Shown piece after piece: positions 32,317 through 41,038 of a stretch of DNA of 64,000 nt. Source of the stretch: RHKX01 sp963823565. GTDB taxonomy: Bacteria > Actinomycetota > Thermoleophilia > Solirubrobacterales > 70-9. The stretch covers positions 62,001 through 126,000 of the forward strand of contig CAWGLR010000001.1 in NCBI GenBank assembly GCA_963823565.1, in the 5' to 3' direction. Under the pieces are notes generated by a model that worked only from the letters and a program-made list of their open reading frames with translations, made no database searches and had not been told where the DNA came from. The first letter of the stretch is position 1. Every line of letters starts with the position of its first letter. The position numbers and the translations under genes were made by a program.

Positions 32317-33672
32317 CTAGCCCGCTCCGAGAACCGACCGGGACACGAACGCCCCGAACGGCTGCGCGAGCACCCGCGCCCCGTCCTCGCGCCCGATCGA
32401 GCCCGCGAGCTTCCGGCTCAGCTCGACCTTCACCACCCGGCTCGCGGGTCCGCCGTCCGACGGCGGCTTCCAGCCGAAGTTGAACCTGGCCCGCTTCTTC
32501 GCCTTCGCTCCGATCCCCTCGAGCGTGACCCGGCCGGCGCAGCGGCTGTCGAAGTCGTCGCGGCGGACGACGGTGACCTTGGCGTTGCGGCCGCCGACGC
32601 GAAGCTCGGTCGCCTTCACGTCACAGGCGATCGACACGGCCTTGCTGCAGTGCTTGCCGGGGGAGCTCCCCGGCAGCGGCGGCCGCTCCGCGCCGCGTTC
32701 GCAGAGAACCCGCTCGAGGCGCATCGGCTCGGCGCTCATGATCCCGTCGACGCCCCAGTCCAGTAGCTGGTTCATGGTGTCCGCGTCGTTGATCGTCCAG
32801 ACGTGCACGCCGTAGCCGTCGGCGTGGGCCCGGTTGACGAAGTCCTCGTCGACGACGGTGATGCCGCTGAAGGAGGTCGGCACCTGGAAGGCCTTGGTGC
32901 CCTCGGGCGGCGGCGCGCCGCCGAGCACGTAGCCCGCGACGGCGAGCGTCGCGGGCGCGAGGTCGATGTCGGGAGCCAGCTCGTGGAAGTGGGCCAGGGC
33001 CGCGTCGTTGAAGGACGCGACCATGATGCCGTCGGTCCGGCCGAGCCGGTTGAGGAATCCCGCGAGGACCTCGGCGTTGTGCATGAACGAGGCGACGTCG
33101 TCGTCGGAGGCGCCCTTGATCTCGATGTTGACCGGGACGTCGGGGTACTTGCGCATCACCTCGGGGAGGCTGGTTATCCGGAAGTCGTCGCGCGAGAACG
33201 ACGGCGGCGGCTTCACCTCGCCCGTCCGCACGCCCCGGAACGGATAGTCCGAGACCGGCCGGTCGTGGTCGATGCCCTCGCCGGGAACCATCCAGTAGCC
33301 CGCGTCGAGCTTCTCGACCTGGGCCAGCGTCATGTCGTAGACGCTGCCGCTGCCGTTCGTGGTCCGGTCGACCGTGCTGTCGTGGATCACGACGAGCTTG
33401 TCGTCCTTGGTCGCGTGGACGTCGAGCTCGAGCATGTCAGAGCCCATCCGCATCGCCCGGTCGAACGCGTACATGGTGTTCGACGGCGCCTCGTCCTCGC
33501 CGCCCTGGTGGGCGATGTTGAGCGGGCGCAGCTTCGTCCACTCGGTCGGCCCGGCGCTCGCCGCGGCCGGCAGGAGCAGCGCGATCAAGGTGCCGAGGGC
33601 GAGCAGCGTCGCAACGCGCATGCGGGGGTGGCCTGCGCTGCCGGCTCTCGTCTCGCGTGGTTCGCCCCTCAT
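32317..33672 (-). CDS. Secreted glycerophosphodiester phosphodiesterase family protein
   Basis: 451 residues from ATG 33672 (434 from ATG 33621). After a signal peptide (…LLPAAASAG) comes the GDPD core with 'NIAHQGGEDEAPSNTMYAFDRAMRMGSDMLELDVHATKDDKLVVIHDSTVDRTTNGSG', holding the catalytic and metal residues (the first position is HQGG rather than HRGG). 'VHVWTINDADTMNQLLDWGVDGIMSAEP' closes the barrel. The last 110 residues are a beta domain with Cys pairs. It should hydrolyse glycerophosphodiesters outside the cell. A TAGACT box 11 nt before ATG 33672 supports that start. Confidence 0.85.
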   Translation of the reverse strand: MRGEPRETRAGSAGHPRMRVATLLALGTLIALLLPAAASAGPTEWTKLRPLNIAHQGGEDEAPSNTMYAFDRAMRMGSDMLELDVHATKDDKLVVIHDSTVDRTTNGSGSVYDMTLAQVEKLDAGYWMVPGEGIDHDRPVSDYPFRGVRTGEVKPPPSFSRDDFRITSLPEVMRKYPDVPVNIEIKGASDDDVASFMHNAEVLAGFLNRLGRTDGIMVASFNDAALAHFHELAPDIDLAPATLAVAGYVLGGAPPPEGTKAFQVPTSFSGITVVDEDFVNRAHADGYGVHVWTINDADTMNQLLDWGVDGIMSAEPMRLERVLCERGAERPPLPGSSPGKHCSKAVSIACDVKATELRVGGRNAKVTVVRRDDFDSRCAGRVTLEGIGAKAKKRARFNFGWKPPSDGGPASRVVKVELSRKLAGSIGREDGARVLAQPFGAFVSRSVLGAG

Positions 33673-33809
33673 CTCCAGTGCCGAGTCTAGAGCGCGCGCG
33701 CCGGAGACCATCTTGAAGGACGTCGAGCCGTGCGTTTCGAGCCTGAAACCGTCGGTCCCGCCGGGGTCGCGCCCTTGATCGCCGCGGCGCTGACCGGTGA
33801 CTACCGCTC

Positions 33810-33824
33810 TAAGATCGCGTCGTG
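33810..33824 (+). promoter_or_regulatory. Leaderless-type promoter: TAAGAT before GTG 33822
   Basis: TAAGAT (33810-33815) is 6 nt from GTG 33822. Confidence 0.55.
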
Positions 33825-34361
33825 ACCGACAAGCCGACGGGGCCGCCCGAGGTCGAGATCGTCGAAGCCGGAGAGGAACGGCTCGCGGACATCGGGAAGC
33901 TCTGGCGAGACATGCACGACTACCACGCCGAGGTCGTCGACGAAGCTCGCGAGGTCGCGCCGTTCCGCCCTTCCGAGCTCGCCTGGCAGCGCCGCCGCGG
34001 CGAGTTCGAGGATTGGATGCGGGCCGGAGAGGGCCGGCTGCTGATCGCCGAACGCGACGGGTCCCCGGTCGGCTTCGCCTTCTTCCGGGTCTGCGAAGGG
34101 GACCTGAGCTTTGACACCGGCGAGCGAATTGGCGAGCTCGAGGCGCTCTCGGTCGACCCGGAGCTGCGCCGCTGGGGCGTCGGCTCGCTGCTGATGGAAG
34201 CGGTCGAGAAGAGCCTCACCGCCGCCGGCATCGAGTTCATCGGGCTCGCCGTCGTCTCCGGCAACGCGGACGCCCTTCGCTTCTACGATCGCTGGGGCAT
34301 CGTCCCGTCCCAGGTCCGCTGCCTGGGTCGCATCCTGCCGCGAACCGGCGATCGGCCCTGA
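33822..34361 (+). CDS. GNAT family N-acetyltransferase
   Basis: 179 residues. The acetyl-CoA site is in 'IGELEALSVDPELRRWGVGSLLMEAVEKSLTAAG' (R-x-x-G-x-G/A type loop RRWGVGS), followed by 'LAVVSGNADALRFYDRWGIVP' where the last strand splits. N-terminal 'KLWRDMHDYHAEV' is typical of small-molecule acetyltransferases. Substrate unknown. It converges with tRNA-Pro. Confidence 0.85.
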   Translation: MTDKPTGPPEVEIVEAGEERLADIGKLWRDMHDYHAEVVDEAREVAPFRPSELAWQRRRGEFEDWMRAGEGRLLIAERDGSPVGFAFFRVCEGDLSFDTGERIGELEALSVDPELRRWGVGSLLMEAVEKSLTAAGIEFIGLAVVSGNADALRFYDRWGIVPSQVRCLGRILPRTGDRP

Positions 34362-34404
34362 CGAGCGGCCGCCCCGAGCTCAGAGCAGGGTGGGCGCTGA
34401 CCTA

Positions 34405-34478
34405 TCGGGGCGACTGGATTTGAACCAGCGACCTTTCGACCCCCAGTCGAATGCGCTACCAGGCTGCGCCACGCCCCG
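34405..34478 (-). tRNA. tRNA-Pro (GGG)
   Basis: 74 nt. Acceptor stem CGGGGCG/CGCCCCG, T arm with GGTTCAAATCC, and anticodon loop CTGGGGG giving anticodon GGG between TTCGA and TCGAA stems. CCA is not encoded. Confidence 0.95.
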
Positions 34479-34543
34479 TGAGGGACGGATGATGCCGCAC
34501 CACGCACGCGGGCGTGGTGCGGCACCTCCGGGTGGTCGGGCGG

Positions 34544-36118
34544 TCAGCGGGCGAGCTCGTTGCCGAGGTAGTCGCCGGTGCGGGCGCCGGTGGCGGCGCG
34601 CGGCGTCTCTCCACCCTTGCCCTTGCCCTTCAGCGGGCCGAGGTCGATGGCGTAGCGCGCGACGGAGTCGGCGATCGCCGGCGCCATCTGCTTGACGGCC
34701 TTCTTGCTGACGTTCTCGATCGTGTCGCAGGCCTGGTGATAGCAGGGGTCGAGGGGCTCGCCGGCGGTGCCGCCGAACTTCTCGGCCTCCTTCTCCGTCT
34801 TGACCTCCTCGGCGCCCGAGAACAGGCCGCCCGCGGGGATCCCGACGTCGATGAACGGCCCGTAGTCGGAGCGTCCGTCGAACGCGGTGCTGCCCGTCGC
34901 CAGGTCCTCGCGCTTGAAGTAGCGCTTGAACGTCTTCTCGATGGCGTCGGAGCCCTTCGGCCCCGGCTCGGCCGCGTCGTCGGCGGACCCGTCGCCGTCA
35001 TAGATCAGCCGCTCGAAGTTGGGCGAGCCGATCATGTCGAAGTTGAGGTACAGGGCGATCTTCTTCGCCTGCTTCTTCTTCAGGTTGGCGACGTAGTCGG
35101 TCGAGCCGACGAGGCCCTCCTCCTCGGCGCCCCACCAGGCGAACCGGACCTTGTTCTTCGGCTTGACGCCCGACTCGGACATCTGCTCGGCGAGAGCCAG
35201 CAGCGCCGCGGAGCCGGAGCCGTTGTCGTTGATGCCCGGACCGTCGATGACGCTGTCGAGGTGTGCGCCGGCCATGACGACGTGCTTGCCGCTGCCGCCC
35301 GGCAGCTCGCCGACGACGTTCTCGGCCTTCAGGTGCTCGACGTGCGTCGAGGTCTTGATGTGGACCGTGACGCCGGTCGGGCCGTTGATGGCGCCGTTTG
35401 CGAGGTCGGAGCCGATCGCGAACGAGGTGTCGACGGCCGGGATGGCCGCCGCGCCGCCGAGCGTGCCGAAGACGACGTCGGTGCGCCCCTCCTGGCCCTC
35501 GTTGAAGATCACCGAGCCGACCGCGCCGGCGTTGGCGGCGTTCTCCACCTTGTCGGCGAAGTCGCAGGTGCCGCGCTGCATCAGCGCGATCTTGCCGGTG
35601 AGATCGAGGCCGGTGAAGTCCGCGGCCTCACAGCCGCTGGAGGAGCTGGGCTCCGCAGCGGGCGGGATGGTCAGGTCGACGGCGACGAGCTCACCGGTGA
35701 CATCACCGCTGCCCGAGTACTCCATCGTCGAGAAGTCGGTGTCCTCGGTGAAGGTGCGCGGCGTCGGAGCCGTCACCTCGAAAGTCGTCGGGGCGTCCTG
35801 GAAGAAGGCGTCGAACTCGAACTTCTGCCGCTCCGCGTCCCAGCCGTAGGACTTCAGCTCCTTCGCGACGTAGGTCGCCGACTTCTTGAAGCCCTTCTGC
35901 CCGGCGGCGCGGTTGCCGTCGTTCTCGTCGGCGATGTCCTGGAACGCCTGCAGGTGTCCGAGGATCGTCTTCGGCTTCAGCCCCTCGCGCAGCTGCGCGG
36001 AGAACTTCGCCGGCGACGGCGTCTTCGTCTTCGTCGGCTTGGTCTTCTCCGCTTGCGCGGAGGCGATCAGCCCGACCGACGCGACCAGCGCCAGCAGAGC
36101 GAGGGCGATCCTCTTCAT
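34544..36118 (-). CDS. Secreted M28 family aminopeptidase with PA domain
   Basis: 524 residues. AGGAGG 9 nt before ATG 36118 and a clear signal peptide (MKRIALALLALVASVGLIASAQA) fix the start. A PA domain (about 150-270; 'GLDLTGKIALMQRGTCDFADKVENAANAGAVGSVIFNE') precedes or inserts into the zinc peptidase domain: VMAGAHLDSV, PGINDNGSGSAALLALAEQ, FAWWGAEEEGLVGS, 'LYLNFDMIGSPN' and YHQACDTIENV contain the His, Asp and Glu zinc ligands and catalytic Glu. It resembles Streptomyces griseus aminopeptidase-type enzymes that free N-terminal amino acids outside the cell. Confidence 0.92.
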   Translation of the reverse strand: MKRIALALLALVASVGLIASAQAEKTKPTKTKTPSPAKFSAQLREGLKPKTILGHLQAFQDIADENDGNRAAGQKGFKKSATYVAKELKSYGWDAERQKFEFDAFFQDAPTTFEVTAPTPRTFTEDTDFSTMEYSGSGDVTGELVAVDLTIPPAAEPSSSSGCEAADFTGLDLTGKIALMQRGTCDFADKVENAANAGAVGSVIFNEGQEGRTDVVFGTLGGAAAIPAVDTSFAIGSDLANGAINGPTGVTVHIKTSTHVEHLKAENVVGELPGGSGKHVVMAGAHLDSVIDGPGINDNGSGSAALLALAEQMSESGVKPKNKVRFAWWGAEEEGLVGSTDYVANLKKKQAKKIALYLNFDMIGSPNFERLIYDGDGSADDAAEPGPKGSDAIEKTFKRYFKREDLATGSTAFDGRSDYGPFIDVGIPAGGLFSGAEEVKTEKEAEKFGGTAGEPLDPCYHQACDTIENVSKKAVKQMAPAIADSVARYAIDLGPLKGKGKGGETPRAATGARTGDYLGNELAR

Positions 36119-36222
36119 TCCCTTGAACCTCCTACGTTCATTGCCTGTCGAAAAGAAACCCGGAAAGCCAATCCTTCCCGCCGTGCCGAATCCAAAACGC
36201 CCCGGCCTGAGAGGGGCCGACA

Positions 36223-36293
36223 AGCGGCGGACGGGAGTTGAACCCGCGTCACCAGCTTGGAAGGCTGGGGCTCTACCATTGAGCTACCGCCGC
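36223..36293 (-). tRNA. tRNA-Gly (TCC)
   Basis: 71 nt. Acceptor GCGGCGG/CCGCCGC, anticodon loop CTTCCAA between CCAGC and GCTGG. CCA not encoded. Its first 10 nt contain the stop codon of the upstream MFS gene. Confidence 0.95.
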
Positions 36294-37498
36294 GCGGGCT
36301 CGACATTGTGCCGGACCTCCGCGGTGGGAGCGGGGCCCCTGACGAACGCCAGCGCGACGGCCGCGATCAGTCCGATCGCCGCGGTCAGCCCGTAGACGGC
36401 GTCGGCGCTCGCGAGGTCGAGCAGGCCGCCGCCGATCAGCGGCCCCGCCGTGTAGCCGACGGCGTAGAGGAGGTTGAGGCCACCGTAGGCGAGGCCGCGG
36501 TCGGCGATCGCGAAGGAGTCGTCGAGCCAGGGAACGGCGCCGCCGAACAGGATGCTCTGGCCGAGGCCGAAGACGACGAGGGCGAAGCCCGCGCCGGCGA
36601 GCCCCGGGAGCGTCGCGAGGAGGACGCCGGAGGCGGCGATGACGAGGCCGCCGGTGAGCGCGACCGGCCGGCGGCCGACCCGGTCGCCCGCCGAGCCGGC
36701 CAGCGGGGAGCCGATGGCGTCCATCGCGGCGGCGAGGGCGAAGAGCAGGCCGATCGTCGCGGCGGCGGTGCCGAGGCGGCGATCGAGGTCGAGCGGGACG
36801 GCGAAGTCGATCATTCCCAGCAGGGAGGCGCCGGCGATCATGATCAGGCCCGGCGCCAGGGCCTCGCGACGGCCCAGGGTGGCGAGCATGCTCTTGCGCT
36901 CGACCCCCGGCTCGGGCTGCGGCCGGCCGCGAGGGAGGACGAAGAGCCCGAACATAAACATCGCCACGGCGATCGCGGTGACGAGGATGAACGGCGCCTC
37001 GAAGGCGATGCCGCCGCCGACGATCCCGCCGAGCGCCGGCCCGCCGATCGCGCCGAAGCTGTTCGCGGCGAGGGCGAACCCGATTGCCTCCCCCTTGCGG
37101 CCCGGGCGCGCGAGGTCGGAGACGAGGGCGAGGGCGGCGATCCAGCTCGCGGTCGAGCCGACGCCCTGCACGGCGCGACCGGCGAGCAGCAGCCCGAGGG
37201 ACTCGGAGGAGGCGATGAGGAGCGAGCCGGCGCCGGTGAGCACGAGGCCGAAGAGGAGCAGCGGGCGGCGGCCGAGACGGTCGGCGAGGCGGCCGGTGGG
37301 GATCGAGATCACGAGGATCGGGACTGCGTAGGCGGCGAGCGCGAGCCCGAGGGCGGCGTCGCCGGCGCCGGTGCGCTCCTCGATCTCCGGCAGCAGCGGC
37401 GCGATCAGCCCGAGCAGGGCAGTCTCGAGCGCGATCGCCGAGATCGCGATCGTCAGGATGGCGCGGCGCGAGCGCTCGGGGACGGCGGGAGCGGGCAC
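36284..37498 (-). CDS. Major facilitator superfamily transporter
   Basis: 404 residues, about 12 membrane helices. The MFS loop 2-3 motif GRLADRLGRRPLLLFG and its half-repeat 'GSAGDRVGRRPVALTGG' are intact, and 'GRAVQGVGSTASWIAALALVSDLARPGRKGEAIG' is typical of drug/H+ antiporter-like or sugar efflux carriers. Substrate unknown. The last codons (…Ala-Arg-Arg-stop) are read from the acceptor stem and TAG of tRNA-Gly, so this transcript probably runs through the tRNA. Confidence 0.87.
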   Translation of the reverse strand: MPAPAVPERSRRAILTIAISAIALETALLGLIAPLLPEIEERTGAGDAALGLALAAYAVPILVISIPTGRLADRLGRRPLLLFGLVLTGAGSLLIASSESLGLLLAGRAVQGVGSTASWIAALALVSDLARPGRKGEAIGFALAANSFGAIGGPALGGIVGGGIAFEAPFILVTAIAVAMFMFGLFVLPRGRPQPEPGVERKSMLATLGRREALAPGLIMIAGASLLGMIDFAVPLDLDRRLGTAAATIGLLFALAAAMDAIGSPLAGSAGDRVGRRPVALTGGLVIAASGVLLATLPGLAGAGFALVVFGLGQSILFGGAVPWLDDSFAIADRGLAYGGLNLLYAVGYTAGPLIGGGLLDLASADAVYGLTAAIGLIAAVALAFVRGPAPTAEVRHNVEPARR

Positions 37499-37546
37499 GG
37501 CCGCTCAAGCTACTGGCGGCCTTCGGGCGCGGCGGGGCGGCGGCGG

Positions 37547-38557
37547 TCAGCCGCGCGGGAGCCGGTGCTCGTCGGTCGGGTTGCGGCTGACGAGGCTCTT
37601 CGCGAAGTCGAGGACCTCGCGCCCGAAGCCCTTTCCCTCGGTGTCGTCGTCGTTCGGGTCGAAGTCGCCGGCGCGCACGCGGGGCCAGAGGTGCGCCATC
37701 TCGGCCCCGATGAGGAAGACGAAGGAGGCGACGTAGGTGAAGACCATGAAGGCGATGACGGCTCCCAGCGATCCGTAGACGGCGCTGTAGTTGGCGAAGT
37801 TGTCGAGGTAGATCGAGAAGCCCATCTTGAGCAGCTCGTAGGCGAGCGTCGCGAAGACGATGCCGGGCCAGACGTCGCGGACGCGCCGGTGCTCGACGGG
37901 CAGGCGGGTGTAGAGGACGCCGAAGACGAGCGCGCTCAGGACCATCGGCAGCAGGAAGCCGGACCAGGTGAAGATCGACTCGATCGCCCAGAGGATCCCG
38001 TCGCCGCGATCGATGTCGAACCGGGAGAGGATCGTCGAGGCGAACGAGAGGATGAAGAGGACGCCGACGCCGAGCACCAGCAGCAGGTCGACGCCCTTGC
38101 CGCGGAGGAAGCCGCGGGTGACGCGCCCGCCGAAGATGGCGTCGACGGCGTTGCGGGTCGCGCCCATCAGCGCGCTGGCGGAGAAGAAGAGGACGACGAC
38201 GCCGAGGATGCCGAGGGTGCCGGCGTTGTGGGTGACGCCGCGGACGAGCTTGTCGATGTCGCCGCGCCCCTCGTCGGTGTCGGCGAGCGGGAGCTGGTCG
38301 AAGAGGAAGTCGGTGACGTCCTCGCGCGCCTGCGCGTCGTCGAGGAAGAACCCGGCCGCCGCCGCCAGGACGATTGCCGTCGGGAAGACGGAGAAGAGCG
38401 CGTAATACGCCATGCTCGCCGCCGACTGCGTCGCGCGGTGGCGGCCGAGTCCCCCGAGGGCGTTCCAGATCAGCGCCCACGTCCGCGCCAGGGCGAGCTT
38501 CGGTCGGCTCAGGGGACGGGACAACTCCCGACCACCGTACCCCTCTCCCCGCCCCAT
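37547..38557 (-). CDS. YihY/BrkB family inner-membrane protein
   Basis: 336 residues with about six membrane helices. 'ATQSAASMAYYALFSVFPTAIVLAAAAGFFL' is the family signature; 'LLLVLGVGVLFILSFASTI' and 'YGSLGAVIAFMVFTYVASFVFLIGAEMAHLW' complete it. YihY proteins were once called ribonuclease BN; their transport role is unproven. About 50 nt separates it from the MFS gene downstream. Confidence 0.87.
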   Translation of the reverse strand: MGRGEGYGGRELSRPLSRPKLALARTWALIWNALGGLGRHRATQSAASMAYYALFSVFPTAIVLAAAAGFFLDDAQAREDVTDFLFDQLPLADTDEGRGDIDKLVRGVTHNAGTLGILGVVVLFFSASALMGATRNAVDAIFGGRVTRGFLRGKGVDLLLVLGVGVLFILSFASTILSRFDIDRGDGILWAIESIFTWSGFLLPMVLSALVFGVLYTRLPVEHRRVRDVWPGIVFATLAYELLKMGFSIYLDNFANYSAVYGSLGAVIAFMVFTYVASFVFLIGAEMAHLWPRVRAGDFDPNDDDTEGKGFGREVLDFAKSLVSRNPTDEHRLPRG

Positions 38558-38592
38558 ACCCCTCCCCCGCCGCTACGGTTGGCTCGGTTCCC

Positions 38593-38676
38593 GCGGACGT
38601 GGCGGAACTGGCAGACGCGCCAGGTTTAGGTCCTGGTGGGCTTAGGCCCTTGGAGGTTCGAGTCCTCTCGTCCGCA
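38593..38676 (+). tRNA. tRNA-Leu (TAG)
   Basis: 84 nt class II tRNA with long variable arm. Acceptor GCGGACG/CGTCCGC, anticodon loop TTTAGGT between CCAGG and CCTGG. CCA not encoded. A TACGGT box (38574-38579) lies upstream. Confidence 0.95.
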
Positions 38677-39429
38677 TCACGACTTCGGCCCGACGAACTC
38701 GTCGAGCAGCGCGACGCTCCCACGGTGCGCCACCGAGATGTTCCGGTGGTTCGACTGCGTCCAGCGGATCCCGAGCAGGTCGCAGTGCTCGCAGAAGATC
38801 CGGCGGATGTCCTCAGAGAGATTGGTGAAGAAGTACCGCGGATACTCGTACTCCGCCACTCGCCCGCTCGGGAGATTGGTCTTGAAGCGGTTGATGCAAC
38901 GGCAGCCGTCGGAGTGGATGAGGCCGCGCAGCAGCTCCCGCGGGTGCTCGTGGGTGATCTCGCGTTGCCAATCCGCCAGTTCGATCTTCCGAAGATGCTT
39001 GCGCCCGGGTCCGTGCTGGGGAAAGGCGGCGCGCCAATCAACACTTGCCGCTGACACGCGTGTCGTTCCCGGTCGAGCAGACGTCCGGACCCGCGCCCCT
39101 GGAAATGCGGCGCGGATCGCATCGCATACCTCGGCCACGATCAGCGGATAGCCGGCATCGAGGGAGACGTCCAGACGGGAGGCCTCTGTCACCGAGGCGA
39201 CCACGTGGCCATCGCCGAGATAGACGCCGAGCAAGTAGGCGTAGGCACTTCGGTCGCATGGTCGTGAGCGGCGAGCATCGAGCCTCGGACGCCGCTCATC
39301 CGCGCACCAGTACTGGACGGTGGAACGAGGGATATCCAGCCTTCGCGCGATCTCTCGCTGGCTCATGTTCGTGGCCGCGAGAGCGCGAACAAGCTCCGGG
39401 TGACCTCCTCGATGCCGCGGCACGAACAT
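38677..39429 (-). CDS. Free-standing HTH + LAGLIDADG homing-endonuclease-like protein
   Basis: 250 residues. Residues 22-42 are a helix-turn-helix (MSQREIARRLDIPRSTVQYW). Two LAGLIDADG-type helices follow: YLLGVYLGDGHV (about 65-76) and ELLRGLIHSDGCR (about 165-177), each ending in an acidic residue at the metal-binding place. No intein or intron surrounds it. It begins at the base after tRNA-Leu and faces tRNA-Trp. It may be a domesticated LAGLIDADG protein acting as regulator or nuclease. A palindrome CGAAC-ATAT-GTTCG covers its start codon. Confidence 0.8.
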   Translation of the reverse strand: MFVPRHRGGHPELVRALAATNMSQREIARRLDIPRSTVQYWCADERRPRLDARRSRPCDRSAYAYLLGVYLGDGHVVASVTEASRLDVSLDAGYPLIVAEVCDAIRAAFPGARVRTSARPGTTRVSAASVDWRAAFPQHGPGRKHLRKIELADWQREITHEHPRELLRGLIHSDGCRCINRFKTNLPSGRVAEYEYPRYFFTNLSEDIRRIFCEHCDLLGIRWTQSNHRNISVAHRGSVALLDEFVGPKS

Positions 39430-39436
39430 ATGTTCG
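39423..39436. promoter_or_regulatory. 14-bp perfect palindrome CGAAC-ATAT-GTTCG over a start codon (LexA/SOS-box-like)
   Basis: CGAACATATGTTCG reads the same on both strands and matches the CGAAC-N4-GTTCG core of LexA boxes in Gram-positive bacteria and mycobacteria. It spans ATG 39429-39427 of the LAGLIDADG-like gene. Confidence 0.55.
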
Positions 39437-39477
39437 CATTCGGCCCGGACGACACCCCATTAGGATTGGACGCTGCT

Positions 39478-39550
39478 GGGGCAGTAGCTCAATTGGCAGA
39501 GTTCCGGTCTCCAAAACCGGCGGTTCCAGGTTCGAGTCCTGGCTGCCCCG
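39478..39550 (+). tRNA. tRNA-Trp (CCA)
   Basis: 73 nt. Acceptor GGGGCAG/CTGCCCC, discriminator G, anticodon loop CTCCAAA between CCGGT and ACCGG. A TAGGAT box (39461-39466) lies 11 nt upstream. Confidence 0.95.
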
Positions 39551-39692
39551 CTCTCCGCCCGACATGTGCGGAGCGAATGGAAGATTCGGTCCCTCACGGG
39601 GACCAGATCCTCCATCGAGGCGCCGGACGGGGCCGACCTAGTGCTCTCTGCAACAATGTCTCCGACGCGCACCGCGACGGAGGAGGCACTCG

Positions 39693-40352
39693 ATGCACAC
39701 ACCGTTCCGCTCGGAGCAGGAGGTCTTCCGGGGCGTGGTCGTGATCGTCGTCGCGGCGGCGGCGGTGATCGCGCTGGGGCTGATCGACGCGATGGCGGGA
39801 GCGATCCTGGCGGCGCTGCTGGTCGGGGTCGGGATCGGCTACACGCTCCAGCGCTCGCGCGGGTCCCTCCCCCATGACGTCGAGATGGCGCGGGGCGACG
39901 GGTCGGCGCACCGCATCCTCGTCGTCGCGAATCAGACGGTCGAGGGGCCGGAGCTGATGAGCGAGATCCGCGGCCGCGCCGCCGCTCACACGAGCACCGA
40001 GCTCCTGGTCGTCAGCCCCGCCCTCTCGGTGACCCGCCTGCAGCGGCTCGCCGGCGACGTCGACGACGCGCGGGCCGAGGCCGAGGCGCGCCTGCGCCGC
40101 TCGGTCGATGCGCTCGCCGCCGCCGGCTTCATCGTCCGCGGGCGCACGGGCGACGAGGACCCCTTCGTCGCCGTCGAGGACGCGCTGCGGGAGTTCGGCG
40201 CCGACGAGGTGATCGTCTCGACGCTGCCGCCGGAGACGTCGCGATGGCTCGAGCGCGGCCTCGTCGAGCAGGTTCGGGGGCACGTCGACGTCCCGGTCAC
40301 CCATGTCGTCGTCGCGATGGAGCCGGCCGAGCCGGCGCCCGCCGCCGCCTGA
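39693..40352 (+). CDS. Two-helix membrane protein with universal-stress-like domain
   Basis: 219 residues. GGAGGAGG 6 nt upstream fixes ATG 39693. Two adjacent membrane helices (about 14-50) are followed by a cytosolic alpha/beta domain: 'HRILVVANQTVEGPELMSEIRGRAA...ELLVVSPAL', 'AGFIVRGRTGDEDPFVAVEDALREFGADEVIVSTLPPETSRWLERGLVEQV'. This resembles the UspA fold but has no clear GxxGxxxxG ATP site, so it probably does not bind ATP. Function unknown. Confidence 0.75.
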   Translation: MHTPFRSEQEVFRGVVVIVVAAAAVIALGLIDAMAGAILAALLVGVGIGYTLQRSRGSLPHDVEMARGDGSAHRILVVANQTVEGPELMSEIRGRAAAHTSTELLVVSPALSVTRLQRLAGDVDDARAEAEARLRRSVDALAAAGFIVRGRTGDEDPFVAVEDALREFGADEVIVSTLPPETSRWLERGLVEQVRGHVDVPVTHVVVAMEPAEPAPAAA

Positions 40353-40397
40353 ACACCGCCGCAAGTAACTAACGGCGCAACCGCCCGCGCCAGGACG

Positions 40398-40413
40398 TAT
40401 GCTGCCGCCGATG
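40398..40413 (+). promoter_or_regulatory. Leaderless-type promoter: TATGCT before ATG 40411
   Basis: TATGCT (40398-40403) is 7 nt from ATG 40411 and overlaps the alternative upstream start at 40399, which is therefore unlikely. Confidence 0.55.
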
Positions 40414-41037
40414 CCTAAGGGAGTGCAGGTCCGGGAGGGCTACGAGCTCTGGCGGCCGAACCGGGAGAAGGCCGAGTCGAAGTCGATGCGGGTGATCGTC
40501 GCCTTCGTCCTGTTCGTCTCCGCGGCGCTGCTCGTGATCATCACGCTCGGCGGCTGGGAGCGCCTGCAGAGCCCCGGCGTCGGCCTGATGACCATCATCT
40601 GGGCGGCGCTCTACGTGATCTTCGGCCTCCTCGTCCTGCGCTGGAACCGCGGCCTTCTGCCGGTCACCTCGGCGATGGCGATCGTCATGATCATCTTCGC
40701 CGCGGTCGCCGCCAGCGGCTGGTTCGCGCGGGCGAAGGACGGCCTCGACTCCCCCGCCCTCCCCGAGGACCTGCTCGGAGTACTGACGCTCGTCGTCATC
40801 CCGGTGCAGGTCCTGCTGATCATCGTCGCGATGGTCGGGTTCAACCAGGGCTGGAACGTCGAGGAGGAGCGCCCGATCGGCGGCGACCGGCCTAGCTCCG
40901 GCGGCGGCGCCGGCGAGCCGGTCACGCGCGAGGACGACCACGCGACCGCCTCTCCCCCGGCCCGCCCGGCGACCGAGGCCGTCGCCGACGACCCCGACTG
41001 GGACGACGGGCCCCAGCGAGTCAGCCCGGCCGTCTAG
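40411..41037 (+). CDS. Four-helix membrane protein, unknown function
   Basis: 208 residues. Four membrane helices (about 28-48, 60-80, 88-106, 127-148) are followed by an acidic, Pro/Ala/Asp-rich cytosolic tail. 'VQVREGYELWRPNREKAESKS' precedes the first helix. Its end nearly touches that of the convergent SRAP gene. No family recognised. Confidence 0.65.
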   Translation: MPKGVQVREGYELWRPNREKAESKSMRVIVAFVLFVSAALLVIITLGGWERLQSPGVGLMTIIWAALYVIFGLLVLRWNRGLLPVTSAMAIVMIIFAAVAASGWFARAKDGLDSPALPEDLLGVLTLVVIPVQVLLIIVAMVGFNQGWNVEEERPIGGDRPSSGGGAGEPVTREDDHATASPPARPATEAVADDPDWDDGPQRVSPAV

Positions 41038-41038
41038 C

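Noticed and set aside
36257..38629. 790-codon plus-strand open frame
   Set aside because: Antisense to the MFS and YihY genes and runs through a tRNA; low-complexity Glu/Arg/Gly sequence.
39296..39702. Small open frames over tRNA-Trp on both strands
   Set aside because: They read through the tRNA and show no family pattern.
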